Below the pieces are notes generated by a model that saw only the letters and a program-made list of their open reading frames with translations, searched no databases and was not told where the DNA came from. DNA of 64,000 nucleotides from Atrina japonica (taxonomy: Eukaryota > Mollusca > Bivalvia > Pterioida > Pinnidae): assembly GCA_030159075.1 (NCBI GenBank), contig BROG01000002.1, positions 4,177,501 through 4,241,500 of the forward strand, given 5' to 3'. Within the stretch, counting starts at the first letter, position 1. Each line of letters opens with the position of its first letter. Positions 37,151 through 48,241 of the stretch are shown one piece after another. A program made the translations under genes and the position numbers.

Positions 37151-38012
37151 ATTTGCTTGTTTGCTATTACTCCGCTTCACTTAGATATGTACTAAATAAA
37201 TGGTCTCAATATGAAGAACAAATCCCAAACGGGATAGGACCAGGTGTTAGGAAGGAGTTAGCGTCCTCTGCCAGAATGTCACTCCGGTCGCAAATGTTAC
37301 ATGGAAACCTCTCGGGTTCAGTGAAGAGGTCAAGTTCGTTGAAATTGTCATCAGTTTCTTTTACATATGATTTGCGAAAGGGAATCAGTCTGTGGTCATA
37401 CTCCAGAATACTATTTAAAATTCCTGAGAGGAGATTTCATATTGTTTAACAATAACCCCGTATCGACCATAAAACTTCTTTAACGACGAACATAAGTGAA
37501 GTATTGTTTTATATCCGTACGCGTCATGTTGTTGTATATACTAAGAGAAATTTGTGATGTTTGTCGCTCCAGCAATATATAAAGCCTAATAGTAGGGTTT
37601 CCAGCCAACGAATTTGGTCGATTTGGGTTAACGGAATAACACTAAATTTTATATCATTGGAAAGAGGAGACAAAAGTCATTGAAATATCGATGTCGTCGT
37701 TATCGGAAGTGGTCGCGTTTTCTTATATTTTAGGTCGCAGTCCCATTCACAAAGGTTGAGGTCCCTACATGTAAGCGTTTAGAACAAATTAAATTCGCTG
37801 TGTTTAAAGAATTATAACTATTAATAGTTTCTGTATTTAGGACTAAATTGATTTTTAATTTGCAAATTATGATTCGAGGAGAACTCTTGTTTCAGTCTCC
37901 TGTTAGTTTGAAAGCCCTGAAATAATTTCAAAGTTGGTGATCACATAACAGTTAGGTTTTTGTGTTTTATATATGTATATATTTATACAACAAGATATAT
38001 ATAAATAAATGA

Positions 38013-38016
<4 letters not shown>
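37151..38016. other. Intergenic, unrecognised 98-codon frame
   Basis: A frame at 37153-37449 on the plus strand (contains KWSQYEEQIPNGIGPG and KRSSSLKLSSVSFTYDLR) follows the reverse transcriptase fragment but matches nothing I know. It may be retroelement 3' sequence. The rest is AT-rich. Confidence 0.35.

Positions 38017-38098
<82 letters not shown>
38017..38098. repeat. (AT)n microsatellite
   Basis: Pure AT run of about 80 bases. Confidence 0.97.
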
Positions 38099-38101
<3 letters not shown>

Positions 38102-38523
38102 GACATCTATCATCCTTTGATAGTAATAAAAACCTACACGAACCTAATGTGTGCGATAGACATTGTTCACCGGTGTATACGGAACATTTGACCAAATATT
38201 ATCCATTACAGTTAAAAACTAGATCCGATCACATCAAAGCTTTTTAATAAATTTGAACAAGATATTTTTTCTTAGTGAAAGTGTGCCAAATTCTAGTATG
38301 AAACTACGCCGAACGATTTGGTTTTGTCCATTTTTTGTACTTATATAATGGACATCCTAATGATTTATACCTTGGTATCTAATACATTTTATAATACAAT
38401 TATCACGACAAAGTAAATTCAATAAAAAGCTTAAAGTTACTTGAAGTCGGCACAAAATATTTCTCAGAACAAAACTTCTAATAACTTCACTGGCCAAATA
38501 ATTTAAGCACACAACCAGCAAAA

Positions 38524-38862
38524 ATAAGTAATTTGTTGAATGACAATCGTCCTAGTTAATGACCTGGCAGTGTAAGTAACAAAATGATTAAGGACACGAG
38601 ATAATCCTTGTTCAATAAAGGTAAAAATGTTGACAAAATTTGTGGTTTAAATTGCTAATTTTTTAACATTTCAGAGGTGAAAATTGACACAAATAAGTAA
38701 TTTGTTGAATGACAATCGTCCTAGTTAATGACCTGGCAGTGTAAGTAACAAAATGATTAAGGACACAGATAATCCTTGTTCAATAAAGGTAAAAATGTTG
38801 ACAAAATTTGTGGTTTAAATGGCTAATTTTTTAACATTTCAGAGGTGAAAATTGACACAAAC
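38524..38862. repeat. 168-bp tandem duplication, two copies
   Basis: The landmark AATAAGTAATTTGTTGAATG begins at 38524 and again at 38692. The copies are nearly identical (one small length change at GACACGAG/GACACAG and one substitution near TAAATTGC/TAAATGGC), so the event is recent. No hammerhead core was found in either strand of this unit. Confidence 0.92.
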
Positions 38863-38926
38863 ATGAACCCTAACTTTTCATTTTGATCGGAGTTGAAATA
38901 TTATCATGTTACCACTTTTTAATTTA

Positions 38927-39002
38927 CCGGGGGTTTTACCAAATAGTGGGAACATATCATGTCATGTTCCCACTTTTTGGTAAAACGTAAAACCCCTGGT
39001 AA
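38927..39002. repeat. Inverted repeat hairpin
   Basis: ACCGGGGGTTTTACC, then TAGTGGGAACAT, is mirrored by ATGTTCCCACT, TTGGTAAAAC and AACCCCTGGT, with a short central loop. About 75 bases in total; probably a small foldback element. Confidence 0.8.
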
Positions 39003-41365
39003 ATAATGCATCACAATAATAGAATTTTGTGTCACCAGCCTTAAAAACATCCACCTATTAAAAACAATTCTAGTTCCCCCACAAATATTTATTGCATATT
39101 CAAAAGACATATAAAACACGTACTATACGTAATTTTCTGTTATTGTAAAAGTTAATACTCACCCCCCCCCTTTAAAAAAATTCTGGATCCGCCCCTGACT
39201 GAAAACCCTACTATAACATTTTATAATCTTTTAAAACTTTTAAATATAGGCTACTATCTTATTTATCGGTAGTCGTAATGACGGGCCGCCGGTATTGACC
39301 CACATTGCAACCACAGCACTGGTGATACTGATAAATTGTATGCTTCATGTCAATCAAAATAAAGGGAAAATGAGAAATAAATATTGACAGTTTTGTGAGG
39401 AAAAAAAAGTATGTGATTGACACAGAACGTTCTACACTCAACTAAGACATTACATAATCAAGGCATATCGTTCGTCACCTTGTTTCAGGAATTTCAGTAG
39501 CTAGTGTTATATCTATCATTACATATATCACATAAATACAGATCTACTTCAATGTATTACTATATCAAAAAGGTATTAAATAAAATGTGTTCCATTACCT
39601 TACTTGCTTTCAGTATCGGCACTTTTTCAGGTTTGCCCATATACGTGCTAAATATAGGCCTGGCTATTTACATCCTAGCACTCGTTCTATTTATCGACCG
39701 TATTTATCCAAGAGACTCGTTCGTGGTTGACCTTCACTTTGATATTTTCAAATTCAAACAAATAATCTATCGGACAAAACACATATAATACAAAGAGAAT
39801 TCCAAGTATACAAAATTGATTATATCAATATATGCCGTCGTTTTTTCTTGTGTCACGTGTCACCGTTAAACATCCAAGCGTCATCGTAATACTGTAGTGT
39901 ACACAAGTTTGTTATCGTTCTTGCCGCTCTTTTTCAAGCTTGTATATCCCCCGAGGTTCTAGAAATTAAATTACCAGGCCTGCTATGTGGGCGAGTACAA
40001 ACCCTGAAATGCACTCAACCGTGAACCTAGATATAAGAAAATGTTATTCTGTTATTTATTATAGGACCGATTTTTATTCGGATACCAGCAGATCTGGATG
40101 GATAAGTTTGATATCTTTAAGATGATATAAAAGTTTGATAATAAATATTACATATTCGCTGTGTAAACGTGACAGGAATAACCCCACTTCGAACTGATTT
40201 TCTTGCATCTTACTATCAATGTCACACAAGTAAATGCCTGTTACTCATTTTTTCATTCAGTTTTCAAATCAGGGTAGGAACGTATTTATATTTAAAAATG
40301 ATACCAAGTGATGTAATATTTAGTAATCATCCACCGTGAAAATGTATCAGGAATGATTTATTTTCTTGTGAGAAAATATCATTTTTCAATTAATTAAAGA
40401 AAATACACATGAATATCTCAGCAATATTCGGAAAACTCCATTGGTTAGGTTATTTTGTTGTCTTTAAAATATGCTTTTTTAAAACCTGTATGAAAGTCTG
40501 TGGCATCAACACATACATGCACAAAAACTGAACGAAAATCTGTTCATAGATGATTTTACCCTCGTACACTGCATACGTGTCTTAATCATATGGTGTATAA
40601 ATGAAGATCAACAATTTGTTTTTAAAAAATCTTAATCTAAAAATAAATTTATATTTAATATCAAATATTCAAGTACGCCAAGTATAATATATTCAGTGTA
40701 GGAATATGTTACAAAATCAACTTTTAGATGCATATTAAATTATTTAAAATGTGCGATCACAAAACTCGGTATGCTTTTGTTGTTTACCTGGAGATTTACA
40801 TACCATGTAATAGAACGAAACCCATACCGTACAAAACGGATAATCCAGAAAGAAAAATTGAGTGTTATTAGAATATTTCACAGGTACTTGTGGACAGCTA
40901 CTCCAAATATCAGAAATAAATTTAAATTCGAAAGAAAAAAGAGGGATTTATGTCTTTTATATCATTTCGAGTGAAAAGTTCGTAAATTACAGTTTTATAT
41001 TAATTTATTCATTACTTGAAATCTCCCAGATACCGATAGCTAAATAATAATATAAAAAAATGATAAAAAATTGTTATTGATTTTGAGAGGTTATTTTTTT
41101 TTTTTTTGGGGGGGGTACCATTATACATGTGATCGTAATAAAATCAGTGACAGCAAAGAATACAATAAAGATTAAGATATGTATATATAATTAAAGAATA
41201 ACTAACTTTTGCCTAAAAATGTTGTCTTATTATGGGATATTTCTTCAAATAATTTTTCATGTTACTATGTGGAGTTATCATAAAGAGTGCCACATATTTT
41301 GACCTATTCTGTGGACTAACATCGATGCAGAAAAAGGTCACTTTATATAGCTCAATAATTACGTA
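39003..41365. other. Intergenic, no gene recognised
   Basis: AT-rich. A hydrophobic 94-codon frame at 39504-39788 (with SIGTFSGLPIYVLNIGLAIY) has no recognisable family and no neighbouring exon signals that I could link, so it is not called. A short (T)n(G)n tract lies near 41095-41115. Confidence 0.45.
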
Positions 41366-41369
41366 CTGG

Positions 41370-42655
41370 GCCGATTTTGATGTCGATTGGGCAGTTTATA
41401 TTGATTTTGATGTCGATTGGGCAGTTTATATTGATTTTGATGCCGAATTGACAGTTTATATCTATTTGGATGCCGATTGGGCAGTTTATATTGATTTTGT
41501 TGCTTACTTGGTAGTTTATATTAATTTTATTGCCAACTCAGCAGTATATAATTGTTTTAGTTGCCGACTGAGCAGTTTATATTGATTTTGATTCCAATTG
41601 GGCAGTTTATATTGATTTTGATGTCGATTGGGCAGTTTATATTGATTTTGATGCTTACTTGGTAGTTTATATTAATTTTATTGCCAACTCAGTAGTATAT
41701 AATTGTTTTAGTTGCCGACTGAGCAGTTTATATTGATTTTGATTCCAATTGGTCAGTTTATATTGATTTTGATGTCGATTGGGCAGTTTATATTGATTTT
41801 GATGCCGATTGGGCAGTTTATATTGATTTTGTTGCTTACTTGGTAGTTTATATTGATTTTATTGCCAACTCAGCAGTATATAATTGTTTTAGTTGCCGAC
41901 AGAGCAGTTTATATTGATTTTGATTCCAATTGGACAATTTATATTAATTTTGATACCGATTGGGCAGTTTATATTGATTTTGATGCTTACTTGGTAGTTT
42001 ATATTAATTTTATTGCCAACTCAGTAGTATATAATTGTTTTAGTTGCCGACTGAGCAGTTTATATTGATTTTGATTCCAATTGGTCAGTTTATATTGATT
42101 TTGATGTCGATTGGGCAGTTTATATTGATTTTGATGCCGATTGGGCAGTTTATATTGATTTTGTTGCTTACTTGGTAGTTTATATTGATTTTATTGCCAA
42201 CTCAGCAGTATATAATTGTTTTAGTTGCCGACAGAGCAGTTTATATTGATTTTGATTCCAATTGGACAATTTATATTAAATTTTGATACCGATTGGGTAA
42301 TTTATATTGATTTTGTTGCCGACTGGTCGGTTTATATTAATTTTGTTGCTGACTTGGCAGTTTATATTGATTTTTATGCTGATTGGGCAGTTTATATTGA
42401 TTTTTATACCGAATGGGCAGTTTATATTGATTTTGATACCGACTGGGCGGTTTATATTGATTTTGTTGCCGACTTGGTAGTTTATATTAATTTTGTTGCC
42501 GATTGGTCGGTTTATATTGATTTTGTTGCCGATTGAGCAGTTTATATTGATTTTGATATCGATTGGGCAGTTTATATTGATTTTGATACCGACTGGGCGG
42601 TTTATATTGGTTTTGTTGCCGACTTGGTAGTTCATATTGACTTTGACCTTAAAAC
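41370..42655. repeat. 30-bp minisatellite with 332-bp higher-order repeat
   Basis: The unit is about TTGATTTTGATGCCGATTGG then GCAGTTTATA (30 bases). From 41502 to about 42200 variants alternate in blocks: the landmark GCTTACTTGGTAG occurs at 41502, 41653, 41834, 41985 and 42166, a spacing of 151, 181, 151 and 181, so the higher-order unit is 332 bases. Because the unit is a multiple of three, long frames stay open on both strands with 10-residue periods (DFDADWAVYI on plus, GIKININCPI on minus). I see no promoter, start context or homology that would make it a gene. Confidence 0.92.
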
Positions 42656-43017
42656 CCGACAGCTGTGAGTCAAATAGCTATTTTGAAAATTTACACCTAT
42701 TTCGGCAAGCTTTGTTGTCTTCTGACAACTCTTGTCATTTTTAATATTATTCTACATCGCACCCACTATGCACAAGGCCTAATAGATGCTAGTTTTTTAG
42801 TACACCATGAGATAAAACAATGAACAGAGATAACAAGCAAGCATTATCTTCCTCCATTTATCCCATATATACATTTAAGTGTAAATTACCATAAGGAAAA
42901 CACAAATGAAGTCATAAAGGATAGTCAAATTTTAAAAATCTTCAATTTAAAGCAGTAGCTTTTTAATCTGATTTATAAAGAAAACACAATTGTCGTGTGA
43001 GAGTGTATTCACGTAAT

Positions 43018-43172
43018 GGGTAAATCACGAAATGGTGTTAACTAGTTATTAACGAAATGGGTAAATCACAAATTGGTGTTAAATAATATTGAGAACATAT
43101 ACCCACTCGAGGTCCGAAGACCGGAAAGGGGTATTGTTCTCTGTGATATCAATTCCATTTCGTGATATATCA
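43018..43172. repeat. Foldback element, copy 3, with duplicated left arm
   Basis: The left arm GGTAAATCACGAAATGGTGT occurs twice (43019 and 43059, second as CACAAATTGG), then ATACCCACTCGAGGTCCGAA and the right arm CCATTTCGTGATATATC. Confidence 0.75.
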
Positions 43173-43247
43173 TACTTAAATTATGCGCATACCCTTTGAT
43201 GTGACCCAGTGCATGGTCAGTGCTTTCATCTAAATGGCTAAACAGCT

Positions 43248-43762
43248 CGAATCAAAAGAAGAAAAGTTAGCGGTGTCCTTTAATTTGACATTTACATATA
43301 TCTACAACGTTTTGTCAATTAATAATGACAATTTTCATACATACGTCAATGCGATATATCCCAGTGAACTAGAAATTAAAGATATAACAATCAAGCACAC
43401 ACGCTTCATACTTAGACATTTTACTTAATATAGACACAGACGTGAATGGGCAAATAAGCTATACGACAAACGCGACGATTTCGGGTATCCCATCGTAAAT
43501 TTTCCACATTTAAGTAGTAATATCCCTCAGTCACCCGCATATGGAGTTTATATTTCACAAATGATCCGATATGCCAGGGCGTGAACAACATATGAAGATT
43601 TCATATACAGAGGTAAACTACTCACTGACAAATTATTGACACAGGGATATCGAAAACTTCGTTTAATGTCAACGTTCCGCAAATTTACCAGATTTGTATC
43701 TTTATCCTGGACATTCTATTGATTTATACTTTGGTATCTGAGATTTTTTATATATTTGAAGA
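43248..43762 (+). mobile_element. Penelope-like reverse transcriptase fragment inserted in block X
   Basis: The reading begins VSFNLTFTYIYNVLSINN and continues NFHTYVNAIYPSELEIKD, later YGVYISQMIRYARA and TDKLLTQGYRKLRLMSTFRK. The active-site YIDD is here YIYN (43297-43308): both Asp codons are lost. Comparison with the other block X copies (19.4 and 23.5 kb) shows that the uninterrupted sequence runs from CTAAATGGCTAAACAGCTCG directly to TTTATAGTTACCTGGCATG, so this is a bounded insertion whose 3' end is TTTATACTTTGGTATCTGAG plus a short T-rich tail. Confidence 0.82.
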
Positions 43763-44280
43763 GAATTTATAGTTACCTGGCATGAAGGTATCTCTTGCAA
43801 TGTTAACTAAGGTGTGACAGTAGACACATGGTGATGTCACGTCAAATGTAGTTATATGGACAGTGACAGCGATTTATTTATTACTCAAAATACTTTCAAA
43901 GATGTCTCATCTGGACCAGATATATACCGTTATCAATGATGCACTAAATTTGGAAGAAAATAAATGAACAAAGAAAATATGTGAATCAAGGATCTAAACA
44001 AAAATATGATGATAATATATATGAATCTGTGCATCAGTCTCAACATGTTAGTTTATACTCTTGGGGACTCAAAAAAGTCCACCAGCAGTGGCAACGACCT
44101 AATATAATGGTTATAAATATAACAAGTGTTCAAAGTTACATATTGTGCTACATAATACTAAGTGGCCGTCAACGACAATACTCATTTTTGTTGACATATT
44201 CCATACGGTTATTACAATACAGAAACACGTCATATGACTTACGTACGGAAGCCGACACGTGCCATATGTAGTAATAAAAA

Positions 44281-44319
44281 TATGTCGTTATAACGACATA
44301 TATGTCGTTATAACGACTC
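44281..44319. repeat. Tandem palindrome ATGTCGTTATAACGACAT
   Basis: The 18-base palindrome occurs at 44282-44299 and again from 44302, the second copy ending GACTCA. It lies in block X and is not present in the collinear 25.2 kb copy. Confidence 0.8.
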
Positions 44320-44500
44320 ATCTTGTTGGCCACAGAATACGGTCACAGCCAAGGTTATATAAAAAGAGTAAAATTGACATGGCATTACACTTCCAACAGA
44401 TATAATGGGGTATGAAGTTGACAAACCGACCCCTATACACCAATTAGTACAATATTTAGCCAACATCACATAGAACATGTTTTGTTTTAGGAAAAATAAT

Positions 44501-45139
44501 TTTAAAAAATGGAAATTAATTCAGTACTGTAGAAAACGTTGTATATCAATGAATAGTCATAGAAATTTTTGTTGACGATCACTTAATAAATATTCCTGAT
44601 ATGATATACTACAACTCTGTTATAGTTAAATATTATACTCTGACAGTATCTAAATATTGACGAAATACAGCCTTTTATTTTGTAACCATAGCAACCGACG
44701 CTTCGGCAACATCTACCATTAAATTCGAAAAACAAAATGCCCCTTATCGCTATGTTTTATGAAAATGTACCATCAAAATTTTTCTACTTAAAGAGTTATC
44801 TCCCCCCCCCGTGCATTCTTCAACCTGGAATACAGAGGCCAACATTAATATGTCATTGTGTATATTGCTAGAAGTAACTTTTCTACTCAGTAGTAACCAT
44901 AAGTCGTCACTTATATATAAAGATCATCAATGTCTCATTGATGTCACAATGCTTGAAGGTACACGTCTTAACTGGATCTACACAGTAATTAAATGTAAAT
45001 GCGGTGAGAGCTATAGTTTCAAGATGACACGTCTTCCTTATCATAGATTTCTGGACATCTGCTTTACAAGTATTGGCAAGTATTTGCAGATCGAATATTC
45101 ATATATGTTCTAAAAGTACCATATTCATCCACTCGATAT
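44501..45139. other. Intergenic, 100-codon frame not recognised
   Basis: The frame at 44811-45113 (MHSSTWNTEANINMSLC start) corresponds to non-conserved, frame-broken sequence at 27480-27700 in the B unit, so it is probably not a gene. The rest is AT-rich. Confidence 0.4.
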
Positions 45140-45345
45140 ATTAAAAGTCAGATTGCAGGTTCGAGTCTCGCTGGAATCTAAGCTTATTTTGAGACAAAGT
45201 TTGCTCGCTACTTGCAGCAGACTGGTGGTATATTCATGTGTGTATTGTAGCCGGGTTCTCTCCGCCACCTTTAAAACAGGCCACCGCCGCCATATAACTG
45301 ATAAATTGTTGAGTGTGGCGTACAATTCCAACAAAACAAACAAAA
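45140..45345 (+). mobile_element. SINE family 1 copy in 3' flank of gene C
   Basis: B box GGTTCGAGTCTCG, body AAGTTTGCTCGCTACTTGC, GGTTCTCTCCGCCACC and ACTGATAAATTGTTGAGTG. It is the duplicate of 28165-28375. The A-box end is missing in both. Confidence 0.82.
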
Positions 45346-46914
45346 GACAAATGAAGATGTATATCCACTAAAATTTATTTCAAAACAGTTATCAAATAAT
45401 TGTTCATAGGATATACATTTGTAATAAGACCAAGTGGAACAACATTAAATATTCCAATTACACATACTTGAAAACAATCACTAAACATAACTGCATTTGC
45501 AATGGAAATGGTATCCAACACTTCATCTAAATACATCTGGAATAGATAGAGGATATTTGACAAATTGTTTTGAATAACATGTTTAGTACATCGATTGAGG
45601 GAGAAGAATACATATTTAACACGAGTGCGACTGCCTCATGAGATGTAATAAACATGTTATTCAAAAATGTGTTTTAAATTCTATTTATTACATTTTCCAG
45701 TTAAGTTTCGTTAGGCCCTAGATTTACCCGATGTTCTTACATGTAGGCTAGTCTACGGCTTGTGAAATGAAAACACGCTTTGATACAGGGACTCGGAAAT
45801 CTTTTTAGAGCGTAATTTGCTCAAATCGAATGAAAACTGAAGCCTGGAGGAAAATATTACGCTCTAAAACAGATATCACGCCCCTGTGATTTTGATTGAA
45901 ATACATCACTTCATGCCTCAACGATCATGCCAAAGACTGGCAAAGTTATCGATAGATATGGACAGCAAAATCGCTTCGAGGTTAACCCAATTCGATGTTC
46001 ATTTTAAGTATCTCCAGTGTCACTAATTAAAAAAATGAACTGTTGACCTTGATAGTGGATACATTAAACATTTCCACTGCCTTTCGACCACTTGAACCCA
46101 CTCCATCAAAACATAATATCGTATGCTTTTAAATCGAGACAGAACAAGTCTGTGCGGAACCATTTTGTTTAGCTTTGATACGGCATTATAGATAGCTCAT
46201 ATGAAAATCCCTTTTTGATACGTGATATATACAGGATGTGTTCAAAAGTTTTTAGCACGGCATCACCATTTATTGGCATTTGTTAGCAAATGTGATCAGT
46301 TTATAATCAAACAATGAATTGAAAATTATCGTTACATTATATATGTGAATAATTAATCGGATTTTCATTAGTGGCCTGGCAATGTATTTTGATTGGCTTA
46401 ATGAAAAATATCATATTTTTCATTAAGCCAATCAAATACAGTACAATTAATGAAAAATAACAGTGAAAATTAAAGCTTATATTTAATTGATAAATTTTAT
46501 AAAAAATGTAAATGTAATTTTTATTTATCTATAATTCTTTTCTATTCTTATAGTTTTGTTTGTGTTTGCAAAACACGTTTGCTATTTGACTCCAATATCT
46601 GTATGATTTCACGTTGGTCATTGGGCATGAAATCGATGTATAAATTGAAATGCATGTAAATTTATCTAAAAGCGCAATTCAAATTGACTAATAAAACACA
46701 TATGGTAAATTGATTTTAATTTCATTACACGTATATAATTCTACCGTTTAAAAGCATTCTGTATTCAATGATAATTCACAGTAAAAATAATGAAGAATGA
46801 ATTTACAAACAAATCAAAAAGTTGAAACCTTCTGTCACATGACTGTATTGTCAAAAATCGTTGTATCTTTTGGTATGTTGCTCATACATTATTGTGTGAG
46901 CTGTCATTATCCAT
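45346..46914. other. Intergenic with small inverted repeats
   Basis: 45375-45560 is collinear with 28480-28680. A pair of inverted 15-mers, TTGAATAACATGTTT (from 45571) and AAACATGTTATTCAA (near 45651), brackets about 95 bases and may be a small foldback. A near-perfect 27-bp palindrome lies at 46385-46440 (GATTGGCTTAATGAAAAATA and its complement, one bulge). No gene. Confidence 0.55.
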
Positions 46915-47620
46915 TTTTCCTTATCTATCATTTCTCTGACTTTACTAATCTATCATTTATATGATTTTCCTTATCTATAATTTCTTTGATTTTTCTTATC
47001 TATAAATTCTCTAACTTTCCCTGTCTATCATTTCTCTATCATTTCATGACGTTCCTTATCTATTACTTTTTCTGACTTTTCTGATCTACAATTTTCTGAG
47101 TTAACTTATGTATTATTTATATGACTTTCCTTATCTATAATTTCTTTTATTTTTCCTATCTATCAATTCTGTGACTTTACTTTTCTATCATTTCATGACT
47201 TTCCTTATCTATCATTTCTCTGATTTTCCTTATCTATAATATCTCTAAATTCCCTTATCTATCATTTCTCTTACTTTACTTATCTATTATTTCACTGACT
47301 TTACTTATCTATAATTTTACTGACTTTACTTATCTATCACTTCCATTCTTTATTTATTTATCACTTTTTATGACTTTACTGTCTATCATTTTTCTCACTT
47401 TACTGTCTACCATTTCTCTGACTTTACTGTCTATCATTTTTCTCATTTTACTGTCTACCATTTCTCCTACTTGACTGTCTATCACCTCTCTGACTTTAGT
47501 GTCTATCATTTCTCTGATTTTACTGTCTACCATTTCTCTGACTTTACTGTCTATCATTTCCCTGACTTTACTGTCTATCATTTCTCTGATTTTACTGTCT
47601 ATCATTTTTCTGACTTAAAT
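46915..47620. repeat. 24-bp minisatellite CTTTACTGTCTATCATTTCT
   Basis: Imperfect 22-26-base repeats become regular near 47370-47600. In the regular part the minus strand stays open with the 8-residue period MIDSKVRE. Irregular copies to the left break every frame, so it is not treated as coding. It lies in the 3' flank of gene C and has no counterpart next to gene B. Confidence 0.88.
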
Positions 47621-47854
47621 GTCTTTTTTCCTATTTAGAAAATTCCAAGTTATTAATTGTTATACTTTTACATGTAATGTGGTTTCATCAATGATGTGCA
47701 CTTTAGGCGAGGTTCCACTGTATTTAAAAAATATTAACACGAACAAAAATACATAATCCAAATTTATAATACTTCAATGGATACTATCTGTGTAAATAAA
47801 TCATATATATAGCATGAATACAGAAATAATAAGGCACTTATAAACATTCCATAC

Positions 47855-47945
47855 CCCGGCAAGGGTTCGAACCATCGACCAACGCCACCAACCGCCTGTC
47901 TTTAATGAACAACGCCCTAAACCACTCGATCAACTACGCATCCAC
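47855..47945 (-). repeat. tRNA-like SINE head, degenerate
   Basis: On the minus strand, TAGTTGATCGAGTGGTTTAG resembles an A box and GGTTCGAACCC a B box, about 45 bases apart. The T-stem does not pair and the acceptor ends do not match, so it is not a functional tRNA. Probably the head of a SINE or a tRNA pseudogene. Confidence 0.5.
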
Positions 47946-48002
47946 ATTTAAAAAATGCTTCGACAATGGTGTTTTAGGGTTTTGTACATGAGTATACTTC
48001 AC

Positions 48003-48189
48003 CTATAATTCGTATGTCACTTTTATGTCAGAATTTTTCATTTCCTCTGTATACAATGCGTCAAACTGTTCATTTTGAGCCACAGTGAAGTAATTTTTCC
48101 AATCACCTATTTCTCCTAAAATATGAAACATAAAATGTATTATTATTGAAAGAAAAATTGTGGACTCTTTTAAATATTTCATGATTGTT

Positions 48190-48241
<52 letters not shown>

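Larger units (their letters stand above)
42752..44500 (+). repeat. Repeat block X, copy at the left end of the C duplication unit
   Basis: Collinear with 23065-25420 (see landmarks there). Differences: a Penelope-like reverse transcriptase fragment is inserted at 43248-43762, the large palindrome of 23723 is absent, and the hammerhead-bearing part is missing apart from CCACCAGCAGTGGCAACGAC at about 44080. Confidence 0.7.

Noticed and set aside
39504..39788. Small membrane protein gene
   Set aside because: Hydrophobic, but unrecognised, single short frame in AT-rich DNA with no supporting signals.
41370..42655. Possible repeat-protein gene (DFDADWAVYI units)
   Set aside because: Open on both strands because the unit is 30 bases; the frame breaks at each 332-base cycle in the left part and there are no gene signals.
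44281..44319. Transcription-factor operator from tandem 18-base palindromes
   Set aside because: No gene nearby to regulate and absent from the collinear block; treated as a simple palindromic repeat.
47354..47605. Coiled-coil-like MIDSKVRE repeat protein
   Set aside because: Translation of a 24-bp minisatellite; neighbouring units shift the frame.
47855..47945. Functional tRNA gene on the minus strand
   Set aside because: A- and B-box-like sequences exist but the T-stem and acceptor stem do not pair.
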